The translations under genes and the position numbers were made by a program. 55,000 nucleotides of DNA from Acetobacteraceae bacterium (GTDB lineage Bacteria > Pseudomonadota > Alphaproteobacteria > Acetobacterales > Acetobacteraceae): assembly GCA_030041375.1 (NCBI GenBank), contig JASHOA010000040.1, positions 1-55,000 on the forward strand. Direction: 5' to 3'. The notes beneath the pieces were generated by a model. That model had not been told where the DNA came from and did no database searches. It saw only the letters and a list, made by a program, of their open reading frames with translations. The stretch's first letter is position 1, and every line of letters starts with the position of its first letter. Below are positions 8,801-16,472 of the stretch, piece by piece.

Positions 8801-10638
8801 CGGTCGATCTCCATATCGTGCAGCCAGATCGGCGCGCCGCCGTGGCCCTCGACATCGATGCGATAGGTGCGCTCGTCGAGCACGCGGAATCCGAGATTCT
8901 CCAGGATCGGCACGCGCTCGGAAAGCGGCAGGGCCGCCTCGAGGGAAAAGAGCGAGAGGTTTGCCCGCGCCGGCGGTGCGCCCCGCGCCCGGTCGAGCCT
9001 GACCGCGCGCGAGCGGTCAGGCGAGAGGCGTTCCAGGATCTCGATGTCGGCAACCGCCCGCTCGGCCGGGAATGCTTCACGATAGGCGGCGGAAAAACCA
9101 TTGGCGTAACGCTTGGCAAGGGCGCGCGCGCGGGCCCCGCCCTTGGCCGCCGCCAGGGCCTCGCGCAGCGCGTCGGGCCAGGTGCGGGCGATGGCCGCGA
9201 TGCCTGCCTCGAGAGCAGCCTGCGTGATGCGGGGTGTCTCGCCTTCGTCGCGGCCGATGATGTAGTGCGTGCGTGCGAGCGGGCCTTCCGGATAGGCAGG
9301 ATAGGCGGCCGAGACGCGGCCCTGATAGACCTCGGCCAGCCAGGCACCGACGCGCCGGCGGACCTCCGTGTCGTAGCGTTCCTTCGGCAGGAAGGCCAGG
9401 ATCGAGATGAAGCGGCCGAATTCGTCGGGGCGGATCAGCGCCCGGATGCGCGGGCGCTCCGAGAGGTTCATGATCGCCATCGCGAAGCGGTAGAGCGTGT
9501 CCTCGTCGATCTGGAACAGCTCATCGCGCGGATAGTTTTCCAGGACCGCGGAGAGGCCGCGGCCGGCATAGCTGGCCGGGTCGAAATTGGCGCGCGCCAC
9601 CACCTTGGCGATCTTGTGCCTGAGATAGGGCACCGCGCCCGCGGTGCTCGTATAGGCGCTGGCCGTGAAGAGGCCGACCAGCCGAAGCTCGCCCTCCAGG
9701 CGTCCGGCGGGCGAGAAGAGCTTGATTCCGATATAGTCGAGATAGGCGCGCCGATGTACGCGCGACTTGACGTTGGCCTTGGCGATGATCAGCGCCTGCG
9801 GCCGGGCCAGGAAGGCACGGATTTCGGGCGTCATCACCACCAGTTCGCGGCTGCGGCGAAGCACTCTGACCGCCGGGTCGCGCAACAGCCCGAGCCCGCT
9901 TCCCGGCACCGGATCGTGGGCCGCATCGCCATCCGGCAGGCGGTACTCGCGGACGCCGAGGAACACGAAATTGTCGTTGCGCAACCAGCGCAGGAACGAA
10001 ACGGCCTCGGCGAGCTCGTCTTCCGCCAGCGGCGGCGGGCTCGTGCGGTAGGCGCGGATCACCTCGTCGATTCGCGCCCACATGCCGGCCCAGTCCTCGA
10101 CCGCAAGTGCGACGTCCGCATAGGTCCGGCTGAGCCCCTGGGTGAGGCCGGCGCGCGCCGCCGGATCGTCGATCCGGCTCAGATGGACGTGGATCAGGCT
10201 TTCACGCTGGAAGCCTGGCTGCGCCACCGCCCCGGCATCGCCTTCGAGGCGAATGAGCGAGCCGTCGCGGCCGCGTTCGACCGCCAGGATCGGATGCGCC
10301 ACGAGTTGCGGCTCCAGGCCCTGGGCCGCCAGCTCGCCGAGAGTCGAGTCGAGCAGAAACGGCATGTTGTCGTTGACCACCTCGAGCACGGTGATCTCAT
10401 CGGTGCGGCCGTCGATGACGAATTCGTGGTCGGAAAGGTGGAGGTCGGGCCCGGAGGTGCGCGAGAGGGCGAGATGCCGGAGGGCGGCGGCAGCTAGCTG
10501 CTCGAGGTCGGCCGAAAGATAGCGCGCCAGGTCCTCGCGGGCGGAGCGGCGGAACAGGATCTCCGCAAACTCGGCGGATGTCGTGACCGGAACGGCGTTC
10601 GGCGCCGATGATGAGTGATCGGAATCGTCCGCTGCCAT
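5833..10638 (-). CDS. gdhB: NAD-specific glutamate dehydrogenase, large (about 180 kDa) form
   Basis: A 1601-residue protein matching the large NAD-GDH class that deaminates glutamate to 2-oxoglutarate. The N-terminal half has the ACT-like regulatory segments ('EITVLEVVNDNMPFLLDSTL'; 'LPLSERVPILENLGFRVLDE'). The catalytic core follows, with substrate/lysine loop 'VPVGAKGGFVPKRLP' near residue 840, 'VVGVGDMSGDVFGNGMLL' and 'GGIGTYIRAGSETDAEVGDR'. A long helical C-terminal domain ends the protein. Length and motif order are normal, with no frameshift. ATG follows GGGGGAGA by about 6 nt. Its product feeds the oxoglutarate dehydrogenase genes about 16 kb away. Divergent from the GNAT gene across 187 bp. 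Confidence 0.95.
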   Translation of the reverse strand: MAADDSDHSSSAPNAVPVTTSAEFAEILFRRSAREDLARYLSADLEQLAAAALRHLALSRTSGPDLHLSDHEFVIDGRTDEITVLEVVNDNMPFLLDSTLGELAAQGLEPQLVAHPILAVERGRDGSLIRLEGDAGAVAQPGFQRESLIHVHLSRIDDPAARAGLTQGLSRTYADVALAVEDWAGMWARIDEVIRAYRTSPPPLAEDELAEAVSFLRWLRNDNFVFLGVREYRLPDGDAAHDPVPGSGLGLLRDPAVRVLRRSRELVVMTPEIRAFLARPQALIIAKANVKSRVHRRAYLDYIGIKLFSPAGRLEGELRLVGLFTASAYTSTAGAVPYLRHKIAKVVARANFDPASYAGRGLSAVLENYPRDELFQIDEDTLYRFAMAIMNLSERPRIRALIRPDEFGRFISILAFLPKERYDTEVRRRVGAWLAEVYQGRVSAAYPAYPEGPLARTHYIIGRDEGETPRITQAALEAGIAAIARTWPDALREALAAAKGGARARALAKRYANGFSAAYREAFPAERAVADIEILERLSPDRSRAVRLDRARGAPPARANLSLFSLEAALPLSERVPILENLGFRVLDERTYRIDVEGHGGAPIWLHDMEIDRASGAAINLAAIEQKVEAALLALLRGEAESDGYNRLVLEAGLEWRDASLMRGFGRYLQQIRAPYPQDYLAATLARHHAITARLVALFYARFDPSLGEADRGERQGTIRADIEAAFADVASLDDDRILRRFTNLIESAVRTNYFQRGADLAPREAIACKFDCRRLEALPEPRPLFEIFVTSPRVEALHLRMGRVARGGIRWSDRPQDFRTEILSLCKAQQVKNAVIVPVGAKGGFVPKRLPAPADRQAWLEEGTASYRIFIDALLQLTDNIGPDGVIPPPETVRHDPDDPYLVVAADKGTASFSDTANALAIARNYWLGDAFASGGSNGYDHKRMGITARGAWESVKRHFRALDIDIERHPVTVVGVGDMSGDVFGNGMLLSRTLKLIAAFDDRDIFIDPDPDPAIAWTERRRLFDLPRSSWADYNPALISKGGGVFSRSLKSIPLGPEAGAALGLERSAASPVDVMSAILRAEVDLIWFGGIGTYIRAGSETDAEVGDRANDAIRIAASELRAKVIGEGANLGVTQRGRIEAAEHGVRLNTDAIDNSAGVNTSDVEVNIKIALAVPLGDGRLNEASRHALLAEMTEDVAALVLRNNDLQSLALSLADPTHAEDAGLGERLMQMLEQEGRLDRAVEFLPDTATLAERYRRGDGLTRPEVAVLLAYAKLALHDHVLESAVPDDPYLARELKRYFPERLSERFPDAIASHRLRREIIATGLANAIVNRGGPAIVPRLVDETGADAPTIATSYAATRDCFGTTALNAAIDSLDGRVPGALQLALYRALQDLLLDRMVWFIRNVALTAGELDQVVARFQSGITEVAQALEAVLPKAAAEAQKARAAELSAAGVPADLARRLSSLTDLAAASDIVLVAGRTGRPAAEIAAIHFAIEELFHLRTIIGAARGILIADHFDRLARNRAIDAIADAHRRLTREAVAANGPGTIGIEAWARRRAGPLARIREAIGGIVSGGLSLSKLMVVAGLLADLREE

Positions 10639-10825
10639 GGGTGTCTCCCCCGCCGCGCCAGTGGCGATAAGCGTAGATCACTGGGCCCTCCGGCGGTATC
10701 GCGGAGCGGGGGAACGCCAGGGAGGCGCCTGCTCGCTGCGGCACTCCCGCGGTCGCGGGGTGGAACGGGAGAATTGATAGAGGTTAATGCATTGCGGGAT
10801 TGCGCGGTGCACGAGGGCCATCACG

Positions 10826-11425
10826 ATGGGGTCGCCAGCAGCCAACTCCTCGCCCCCCAACTCTTCGCCTCCAAGTCCTCCCGACCGGCCGGCCGACGAC
10901 ACCGAACGGGTCTCGCTCGGTGGCGAGTGGCTGCAAATCCGCCCGATCCGGCCCTCGGATGCCAGGGCGCATCGCGAGTTCGTCGGGCGCCTCTCGCCCG
11001 CGGACTTGCGGTTCCGCTTTTTCACCGCCGTCCATGAATTGCCCGAGGAGGAGATCACTCGGCTCACTTCGGTCGATCACATCACCGAGACCGCGATCAT
11101 CGCCATCCGGGAAGCGAGTGGGGAGACGGTCGGGGTCGTGCGCCTTGCCTGCCTGCCGGGGCGGCGCGAGGGCGAGTTCGCGATCGTGGTGCAGGAAGAC
11201 ATGCAACGCAAGGGCCTGGGAACCCTCTTGATGCGCCGGCTGATCGGCTGGGCGCGGAGGCACGGGCTGGCACGGATGATCGGGGAGGTGCTGGCCGAGA
11301 ATGCCGAGATGCTGAAATTTGCCAGCCACCTCGGGTTCGAACTCCATCGAGAACCGGGGGCGCCGGACGTGGTCGAGGCCCGGCTTGCCCTTAACGGGCC
11401 GGCCGGGCCGGGCGGGGCCGGCTGA
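10826..11425 (+). CDS. GNAT acetyltransferase, Pat-like
   Basis: About 199 residues with one GNAT fold: 'LQIRPIRPSDARAHREFVGR', 'LRFRFFTAVHELPEEEITRL', acetyl-CoA loop 'VQEDMQRKGLGTLLMRRLIG' (Q/RxxGxG/A type) and 'AENAEMLKFASHLGFELHRE'. The sequence is closest in feel to the C-terminal acetyltransferase module of the Pat protein lysine acetylases, here free-standing. The first 25 residues are Ser/Pro-rich and probably disordered. Start taken at MGSPAANSS; an upstream in-frame ATG at 10787 is possible. Divergent from gdhB, which is suggestive for a protein-acetylation role but proves nothing. Confidence 0.8.
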   Translation: MGSPAANSSPPNSSPPSPPDRPADDTERVSLGGEWLQIRPIRPSDARAHREFVGRLSPADLRFRFFTAVHELPEEEITRLTSVDHITETAIIAIREASGETVGVVRLACLPGRREGEFAIVVQEDMQRKGLGTLLMRRLIGWARRHGLARMIGEVLAENAEMLKFASHLGFELHREPGAPDVVEARLALNGPAGPGGAG

Positions 11426-11498
11426 GCGGTCACGGGAGAGTTTGTTTGCCACTGCGGTTCCGGCGGGTAAAAGGGCAGCAGTTTGGAAGGAGACCTTG

Positions 11499-13460
11499 AT
11501 GTCCGACTCCGGGGGAGGAGGAGGGGCGGGTGGGCGTGCGCTCAGCATAGCCGTCAGCGGCACGGCCACTGGATTCATACCGGTCAGCTTCCACGCCGAA
11601 GAGGCGATCAGCGCGCCCTTTGTTCTGACCATCGACTTCTATGCCTCCGGCGCGCCGCTCTCGCCAGACAGCTACCTGTTCCAGCCGCTGACGCTGACCG
11701 TGGCGCGCCCGAGCGGCCCGCAGCGCTATTTCAACGGCATGATCAGGCGCCTCACCACGCACGGCACCGCGCTGCGCGGCTATGGGTTCTATCGTTTCGA
11801 GGTGGTGCCAAAGCTCTGGTTCCTGGACCAGACCATCGATTGCCGGATCTTCCCCGATGCCAGCGTTACCGACATTCTCCAGACCATCTTCGGTGAGACG
11901 GGAGTCACCTACGAGACCAAGCTCCAGGGTTCGCCGGCGACGCGCCCGTACACTACCCAGTATAACGAGACCGATCTCGCTTTCGTCAGCCGCCTGATGG
12001 AAGAGGAAGGTCTCTATTATTATTTCGAGCATACCGAGAGCGCGCACACGCTGGTGATCCAGGATTACAACGGTGCCTTCCAGGCGATCAGCAATGGCAG
12101 CTTGACGTACGCCGAAACGGGCGGGAACTACGACGTGCTGACGGCGTTCCGGCTATGTAATGAAACTGCCTGGGGCTCGGTCACCCTCTCCGACTACGAT
12201 CCGGTTTCCGTCAACCAGCCGAGCGGGACCAGCAGCACCCTGCTCAAGGCCAGCGGTGCCTCGCAGCGGGCTGTCTATCTGTGGCCGGGCCGCTCCGCCG
12301 AGACCGATATCCTCAACAACCGCGCCAAGTTCCAGTCCCAAGCGGCCGACGCGGCGGCGGCCCTCTATGAGGGAGGGGGCCAGCACGAGGGCTTCTTCCC
12401 GGGCGGCCGCTTCACCCTCGCGACCGATCCGATAACCGGCGACTCGAATGCGCAGTTCGTCATCCAGAGGGTGGCGCACGACTTCTCCGATCCGACCTGG
12501 ATCTCCGGCGGCGGCGACATCACCTACCAGAACAGCTTCACCGCCTTTCCGAATGCCACGACCTGGCGCCAGCCCTTCACCACCCCGCGACCGCGCATGA
12601 CCGGGGTCTATTCGGCAGTCGTGCTCACCGCCTCCGGCGAGATCGACAGCGAGGCGATCGGCCGGATCAAGGTGCAGTTCTTCTGGGATCATCGGCAGAG
12701 CGAGACCGGCTCGAACGCGATCTGGGTGCGCGTCATCCAGCCCTGGAGCGGCAATGGCTGGGGCTGGCAGCACATGCCGCGCCAGGGGAGCGAGGTCGCG
12801 GTCGCCTTCATGTACGGGGACCCCGACCAGCCGGTGGTGATCGGCTGCTTCTACAACGGTCAGCAGAAGCCGCCCTTCACCTTGCCCGACCAGCAGACCA
12901 AGAGCGGCTTCCGCAGCCGCTCTTCGGCCGGTGGCGGCACCTCCAACTACTCGGAGTTGTCATTCGACGACACGTCGGGCAGCGAGGTCGTGCTGCTGCA
13001 TGCCGAGAAGGACCTGACGACCGAGGTCGAGAACAACCAGTCGCTCTCGGTGGGCAACAACCGCACGGTAACGATAAAGAAGGACGAATCGATCACCATC
13101 AACGGGAACCGGACCCTCTCCGTCGAAGGCACGGTCAGTCACACGGCGCAAAATGATTATACGGTAACCTCGTCCAGCGGTAACATAGTCGTGAATGCGC
13201 AGGCGGGCTCGGTGAAGGTCACCGGGGCGCAGGCCATTCAACTGGCGGTCGGAGCGGTTAGCAGCGTGAAGATGGACACCTCCAGCATCACCCTTTCGGT
13301 CGGCAACAACAGCATCAAGATCGACGGCACGGGCGTCGCCATCAACGGCACGATGATCAAGGCTGCGGCCACGGCGATGCTCAATCTCCAGGGGCCGATG
13401 GCGCAGATCACCGGATCCGGGATGCTGACTTTGAAGGGCGGACTTGTCCAAGTGAACTGA
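11499..13460 (+). CDS. vgrG: Type VI secretion tip protein VgrG
   Basis: 653 residues with the gp27/gp5-like layout. N-terminal: 'YRFEVVPKLWFLDQTIDCRI' and 'YNETDLAFVSRLMEEEGLYY'. OB fold: 'RIKVQFFWDHR..', 'WVRVIQPWSGNGWGWQHMPR', 'GSEVAVAFMYGDPDQPVVIG'. Then a beta-helical needle of repeated GN/V-T-I strands to the C-terminus. It ends with the helix, so this is a non-evolved VgrG without a C-terminal effector. GGAAGGAG sits 7 nt before the chosen ATG, which discards 60 upstream codons. It heads a five-gene T6SS block and should form the spike that the PAAR protein caps. Confidence 0.93.
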   Translation: MSDSGGGGGAGGRALSIAVSGTATGFIPVSFHAEEAISAPFVLTIDFYASGAPLSPDSYLFQPLTLTVARPSGPQRYFNGMIRRLTTHGTALRGYGFYRFEVVPKLWFLDQTIDCRIFPDASVTDILQTIFGETGVTYETKLQGSPATRPYTTQYNETDLAFVSRLMEEEGLYYYFEHTESAHTLVIQDYNGAFQAISNGSLTYAETGGNYDVLTAFRLCNETAWGSVTLSDYDPVSVNQPSGTSSTLLKASGASQRAVYLWPGRSAETDILNNRAKFQSQAADAAAALYEGGGQHEGFFPGGRFTLATDPITGDSNAQFVIQRVAHDFSDPTWISGGGDITYQNSFTAFPNATTWRQPFTTPRPRMTGVYSAVVLTASGEIDSEAIGRIKVQFFWDHRQSETGSNAIWVRVIQPWSGNGWGWQHMPRQGSEVAVAFMYGDPDQPVVIGCFYNGQQKPPFTLPDQQTKSGFRSRSSAGGGTSNYSELSFDDTSGSEVVLLHAEKDLTTEVENNQSLSVGNNRTVTIKKDESITINGNRTLSVEGTVSHTAQNDYTVTSSSGNIVVNAQAGSVKVTGAQAIQLAVGAVSSVKMDTSSITLSVGNNSIKIDGTGVAINGTMIKAAATAMLNLQGPMAQITGSGMLTLKGGLVQVN

Positions 13461-13473
13461 CGCGTGACCGAAG

Positions 13474-14064
13474 ATGGGGGCAGCGCTGGTCAAGCTGGTG
13501 GATAGTGATCTCGCAGAGGTGCGGAAACGGCTCGACCTTCCAGCCGAGGCGAGCGCTCTGCTGGAGGGCTGTGCGGCGACCACCGAGGCGCTGGAGCGCC
13601 TGGAGGGTCGTGGCTTTCTCATCGAGGCGACGCGCCTCCTGGCCCATGCACTGCCGAAGCGGGAGGCCACCTGGTGGGCCTGCATGTGCGCGCACCACAC
13701 GGCGCCCGCCAACCTTCCGGAACCCGACCGCACCGCCGTCGCGCAGGCCGAGCAGTGGGTGCGCCGCCAGTCCGATGAGCCGCGCCGCGCCGCCTTTGCC
13801 GCTGCCCAGCAGGCCGGGTTCGGCAGCCCGGAGGCGTGGGCCGCGGTAGCCGCCTTCTGGAGCGGGGATTCGATGTCCCCGCTCGGCCAGCCCGCCGTGC
13901 CGCCCGCCGACCATCTCACCGGCACCGCGGTGGCCGGCGCGGTGGCGCTGGCGGCGGTGCGCACGAAGCCCGAACGGCAGAAGGACAGGCTTGCCCGCTT
14001 CCTCGACAGCGCCCACAACATCGCTGCGGGCGGACCTGGAAGGCTGCCGCCCGAGGAGGAGTGA
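13474..14064 (+). CDS. T6SS-associated DUF6931-like protein
   Basis: A 196-residue soluble protein, mostly helical, without signal peptide. The stretch 'FLIEATRLLAHALPKREATW' followed by 'WACMCAHH' resembles DUF6931 proteins that accompany VgrG and PAAR genes; I assign this from memory with moderate trust. It starts 13 nt after vgrG, and its TGA overlaps the PAAR ATG (TGATG), so the three are translated together. The setting suggests an adaptor or chaperone for the spike complex, which is inference. No toxin motif is visible. Confidence 0.6.
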   Translation: MGAALVKLVDSDLAEVRKRLDLPAEASALLEGCAATTEALERLEGRGFLIEATRLLAHALPKREATWWACMCAHHTAPANLPEPDRTAVAQAEQWVRRQSDEPRRAAFAAAQQAGFGSPEAWAAVAAFWSGDSMSPLGQPAVPPADHLTGTAVAGAVALAAVRTKPERQKDRLARFLDSAHNIAAGGPGRLPPEEE

Positions 14065-14354
14065 TGGGCCAGCCTGCGGCCTTTGTCGGCTGCCTGCACA
14101 CCTGTCCGATGGTGACCGTGCTGGTGCCGCATGTCGGCGGGCCGATCCTGCCGCCCGGCGTGCCAACGGTATTGATCGGCAGCATGCCGGCGGCGGTCGT
14201 GGGCGGGCTCTGCACCTGCGTCGGGCCGCCGGACACCATCCTTCCCGGGGCGCCGACGGTGCTGCTCGGCGGTATGCCGGCCGCCAGGATGGGGGATCCG
14301 ACCGCCCATGGCGGGGTGATCGTGCTCGGCCTTCCGACGGTGCTGATCGGCTAG
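14064..14354 (+). CDS. PAAR-domain spike-tip protein
   Basis: 96 residues made of PAAR repeats: 'PILPPGVPTVLIGSMPAAVV', 'CTCVGPPDTILPGAPTVLLG', 'GMPAARMGDPTAHGGVIVLG'. The two CxC/H-rich loops can supply the tip metal site. In T6SS such proteins sharpen the VgrG spike and carry effectors. This one is a bare PAAR domain with no fused toxin. Start overlaps the preceding stop by one base, and the tagH ATG is 4 nt downstream, so it belongs to the vgrG operon. Confidence 0.88.
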   Translation: MGQPAAFVGCLHTCPMVTVLVPHVGGPILPPGVPTVLIGSMPAAVVGGLCTCVGPPDTILPGAPTVLLGGMPAARMGDPTAHGGVIVLGLPTVLIG

Positions 14355-14358
14355 CGCG

Positions 14359-15765
14359 ATGACGCTCACACTCTCCGTGCTGCGCTGCCCGGACCAGGTC
14401 GCGCCCGAAACGCGCGAACTTCGCGGCGGCGAGTTCAGCATCGGCCGTGGCAACGAGAATGACTGGGTGCTGGCCGATCCGGAGCGGCATCTCTCGAAGC
14501 GCCACTGCGTGCTCGCCTTCCGTGCCGGCACCTGGCAGCTCGCCGATCTTTCGACCAACGGCACCTTCCTCAACCGGGAGGCGGACCCGATCGGCCCGGG
14601 TGCACCGCGGACACTCAGAGACGGGGATCGGCTCCGGCTCGGCCCGTACGAGATCGAGGCGCGGATTGCCGAAGAGGCGGAGCAGTTCTCGCCCTCGATC
14701 GCGCCGGCACGGCGCGCGCCCCAGCCGGCCGATCCATTTGGCGACGACCCGTTCGCGGCGGTGCTCGGTCCGGCCGGCGGGCAGCCGTTCGGCGGTGCTG
14801 CGCCGGCCGATCAGAGGCCCGCTTTCGCGCTGCCGCCGGATTTCGATCCGTTGGCGCCGGATTCCGCCGAGGAGCCCTTCGCCGGCCCGGTGATGGCAGA
14901 CCATGGGCCGTCGGTCGAGGACGCTTTCCGCCCGCCGCAGCCGACCAGCGAATTGCTGCCGGACGATTGGGATTCCGAAGACTCCCTCCTCCGTCCGGCG
15001 GCTGCCGTGCCGGCTGCCGCTCCTCCCCCCGCCGCCCCTCTTCCTGCCGCCGTCCCGCCTTCCGTCACGGAGGAGCCCGCTCCGGGCCCGGTGCAAGTCC
15101 TCGCTCCCGCCCCCCCGGTTCCGTCTTTCCCTGCGGTTGCGGCAGCCCCGCGCGACATCGCTCCGGCCGCCGATTCCGGCCTGCTGGCAGCATTCCTGGC
15201 CGGCGCCGGCGTGCCGGATGCCCGGCCCGCCGATCCCGCGGCGGCGATGACCGCGCTCGGGGCGGCCTTCCGCGCCCTGGTCAGCGGCCTCCGCCAGGCG
15301 CTGATCGCGCGCGCCGCCATCAAGGGCGAGTTCCGGATCGAGCAGACAATCATCCGTGCCCACGGCAACAACCCGCTCAAGTTTTCGGCCGGCGACGAAG
15401 ATGCCCTGGCGGCGCTGATCGGCGTGGGCCGCCGCACCGACATGGGCCCGGCCGAGGCGGTCGCCGACGCGCTCAAGGACATCCGCCAGCACGAGCTGGC
15501 CACCACGTCGGCGATGCAGGCGGCGGTGCGCGCGCTGGTCAAACGCTTCGATCCCGCAACGCTCTCCGGTGCCTCCGGTGCCGGCGGGCTGATGGCCCTT
15601 GCCGCCAACCGCAAGGCGCGCGCCTGGGACGCCTTCGAGAAGCTGCACGCCGAGGTTTCTGCCGGCCTCGCCGATGATTTCGACAGCGTCTTCGGCAAGG
15701 CTTTCGCCCGTGCCTACGAACAGGCACTGGCTGAGATCGCCACCCGGGGAAGGGAGCCTTCATGA
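14359..15765 (+). CDS. tagH: T6SS FHA-domain protein TagH
   Basis: 468 residues. An N-terminal FHA domain (about residues 20-95) carries the phosphothreonine-binding hallmarks 'FSIGRGNENDW', 'LSKRHCVL' and 'LADLSTNGTFLN'. A Pro/Ala-rich linker (about 105-270) follows, then the C-terminal VI_FHA domain (about 275-460) with 'FRALVSGLRQALIARAAIKG', 'IRAHGNNPLKFSAGDEDALA' and 'DDFDSVFGKAFARAYEQALA'. TagH links threonine phosphorylation to T6SS assembly in systems with PpkA/PppA; neither is in this window. Its stop overlaps the tssJ start by ATGA, so the two are coupled. Confidence 0.9.
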   Translation: MTLTLSVLRCPDQVAPETRELRGGEFSIGRGNENDWVLADPERHLSKRHCVLAFRAGTWQLADLSTNGTFLNREADPIGPGAPRTLRDGDRLRLGPYEIEARIAEEAEQFSPSIAPARRAPQPADPFGDDPFAAVLGPAGGQPFGGAAPADQRPAFALPPDFDPLAPDSAEEPFAGPVMADHGPSVEDAFRPPQPTSELLPDDWDSEDSLLRPAAAVPAAAPPPAAPLPAAVPPSVTEEPAPGPVQVLAPAPPVPSFPAVAAAPRDIAPAADSGLLAAFLAGAGVPDARPADPAAAMTALGAAFRALVSGLRQALIARAAIKGEFRIEQTIIRAHGNNPLKFSAGDEDALAALIGVGRRTDMGPAEAVADALKDIRQHELATTSAMQAAVRALVKRFDPATLSGASGAGGLMALAANRKARAWDAFEKLHAEVSAGLADDFDSVFGKAFARAYEQALAEIATRGREPS

Positions 15766-16226
15766 CCAGCCGCCGAGCCCTGCTCGCTCTCGCATCGGCA
15801 TTCGTGCTCGAACGCTGCGCGGCCGGTCCGCCTCCCCCCGCCGTGCTGACCCTCACCGTGCATGCCGGGGCGGATCAGAACCCGGATCCGACCGGGCATC
15901 CCGCGCCGGTCGCGTTCCAGCTGTTCCAGCTTTCTGCCACCGGCAGTTTCGATCGCGCCGATTTCTTCGCGCTGGTCGAACAGAAGCAGCAGACGCTGGG
16001 CGCCGACCTCCTGGCGTCCGAGCAGTTCGTCATCCCGCCGGCGCAAAGCAAGACCATCACCCGCACGCTGCAGAAAGGCGCCCAGTTCGTCGGCATCGCG
16101 GTCCTGTTTCGCGACATCGATCACGCGACCTGGCGGCTGACCGCGCCGGTTGCGGCGAGCGGCCCGAGCGCCCTCACCCTCACCATCTCCGGCCTCAAGG
16201 CCACGCTCGCCAGCGGCACCTCCTGA
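15762..16226 (+). CDS. tssJ: T6SS outer-membrane lipoprotein TssJ with a degenerate lipobox
   Basis: 154 residues of the VasD/TssJ type: beta-sandwich strands 'AVLTLTVHAGADQNPDPTGH', 'APVAFQLFQLSATGSFDRAD', 'QTLGADLLASEQFVIPPAQS' and 'FVGIAVLFRDIDHATWRLTA' in family order. TssJ normally is an acylated lipoprotein that anchors TssM under the outer membrane. Here the signal region (MTSRRALLALASAFVLERCA) has the Cys at position 19 preceded by L-E-R rather than small residues, so processing by Lgt/LspA is questionable. Coupled to tagH by ATGA. tssK, tssL and tssM, which often follow tssJ, are absent. Confidence 0.85.
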   Translation: MTSRRALLALASAFVLERCAAGPPPPAVLTLTVHAGADQNPDPTGHPAPVAFQLFQLSATGSFDRADFFALVEQKQQTLGADLLASEQFVIPPAQSKTITRTLQKGAQFVGIAVLFRDIDHATWRLTAPVAASGPSALTLTISGLKATLASGTS

Positions 16227-16253
16227 GCCCTATTTCCGCGCCGACGGCTTGAC

Positions 16254-16275
16254 GCGGCAGGCCGCGGCCTGCCGC
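16254..16275 (+). terminator. 22-bp perfect palindrome after tssJ
   Basis: A perfect palindrome with arms GCGGCAGGCCG / CGGCCTGCCGC lies 27 nt after the tssJ stop and directly before repeat unit A. No T tract follows, so it could be a Rho-independent-like stop of weak type, a Rho pause, or part of the repeat. Confidence 0.4.
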
Positions 16276-16278
16276 CTC

Positions 16279-16382
16279 AGCCCGCGATCGCCCGCGGCGG
16301 AATCGTCGGAGGGCGTGAATCGCGGGCTCGAATAAAGAGCGAGACCTGTGTCGGGCTGCACAGTCAGCCCGACATGAGTCTC
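16279..16382 (+). repeat. BIME-like repeat A, single unit
   Basis: H2 (AGCCCGCGAT ... ATCGCGGGCT, CGAATAAAG) followed by H1 (TGTCGGGCTG, CACAGT loop, CAGCCCGACA). It separates the T6SS block from the peptide-modification operon and ends 32 bp before the proposed promoter. Confidence 0.9.
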
Positions 16383-16414
16383 GGCGGAACAAAACGGCAT
16401 CGAAGAAATTCCTG

Positions 16415-16443
16415 TTGCATAACGAAAAGGCCGGCGCTAAAAT
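16415..16443 (+). promoter_or_regulatory. Candidate sigma-70 promoter of the RiPP-like operon
   Basis: TTGCAT (16415-16420), a 17-bp spacer and TAAAAT (16438-16443) lie 29 bp before the precursor ATG. The -10 matches 5 of 6 consensus bases and spacing is ideal; the -35 matches 3 of 6. Local DNA is AT-richer than its surroundings. Confidence 0.5.
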
Positions 16444-16472
16444 CATTTTGATAGCGACTCAAGGAGGCATCG

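Noticed and set aside
8242-10497. 751-codon open frame antisense to gdhB
   Set aside because: Its codons mirror the real gene; the product is Arg/Gly/Asp-rich with no domain, and gdhB on the other strand is unmistakable.
12900-13460. Effector domain on VgrG
   Set aside because: The C-terminus is only the beta-helical needle; no extension beyond normal VgrG length.
13408-15648. 746-codon open frame antisense to the T6SS genes
   Set aside because: Low-complexity Arg-rich product; four recognisable T6SS genes occupy the plus strand here.
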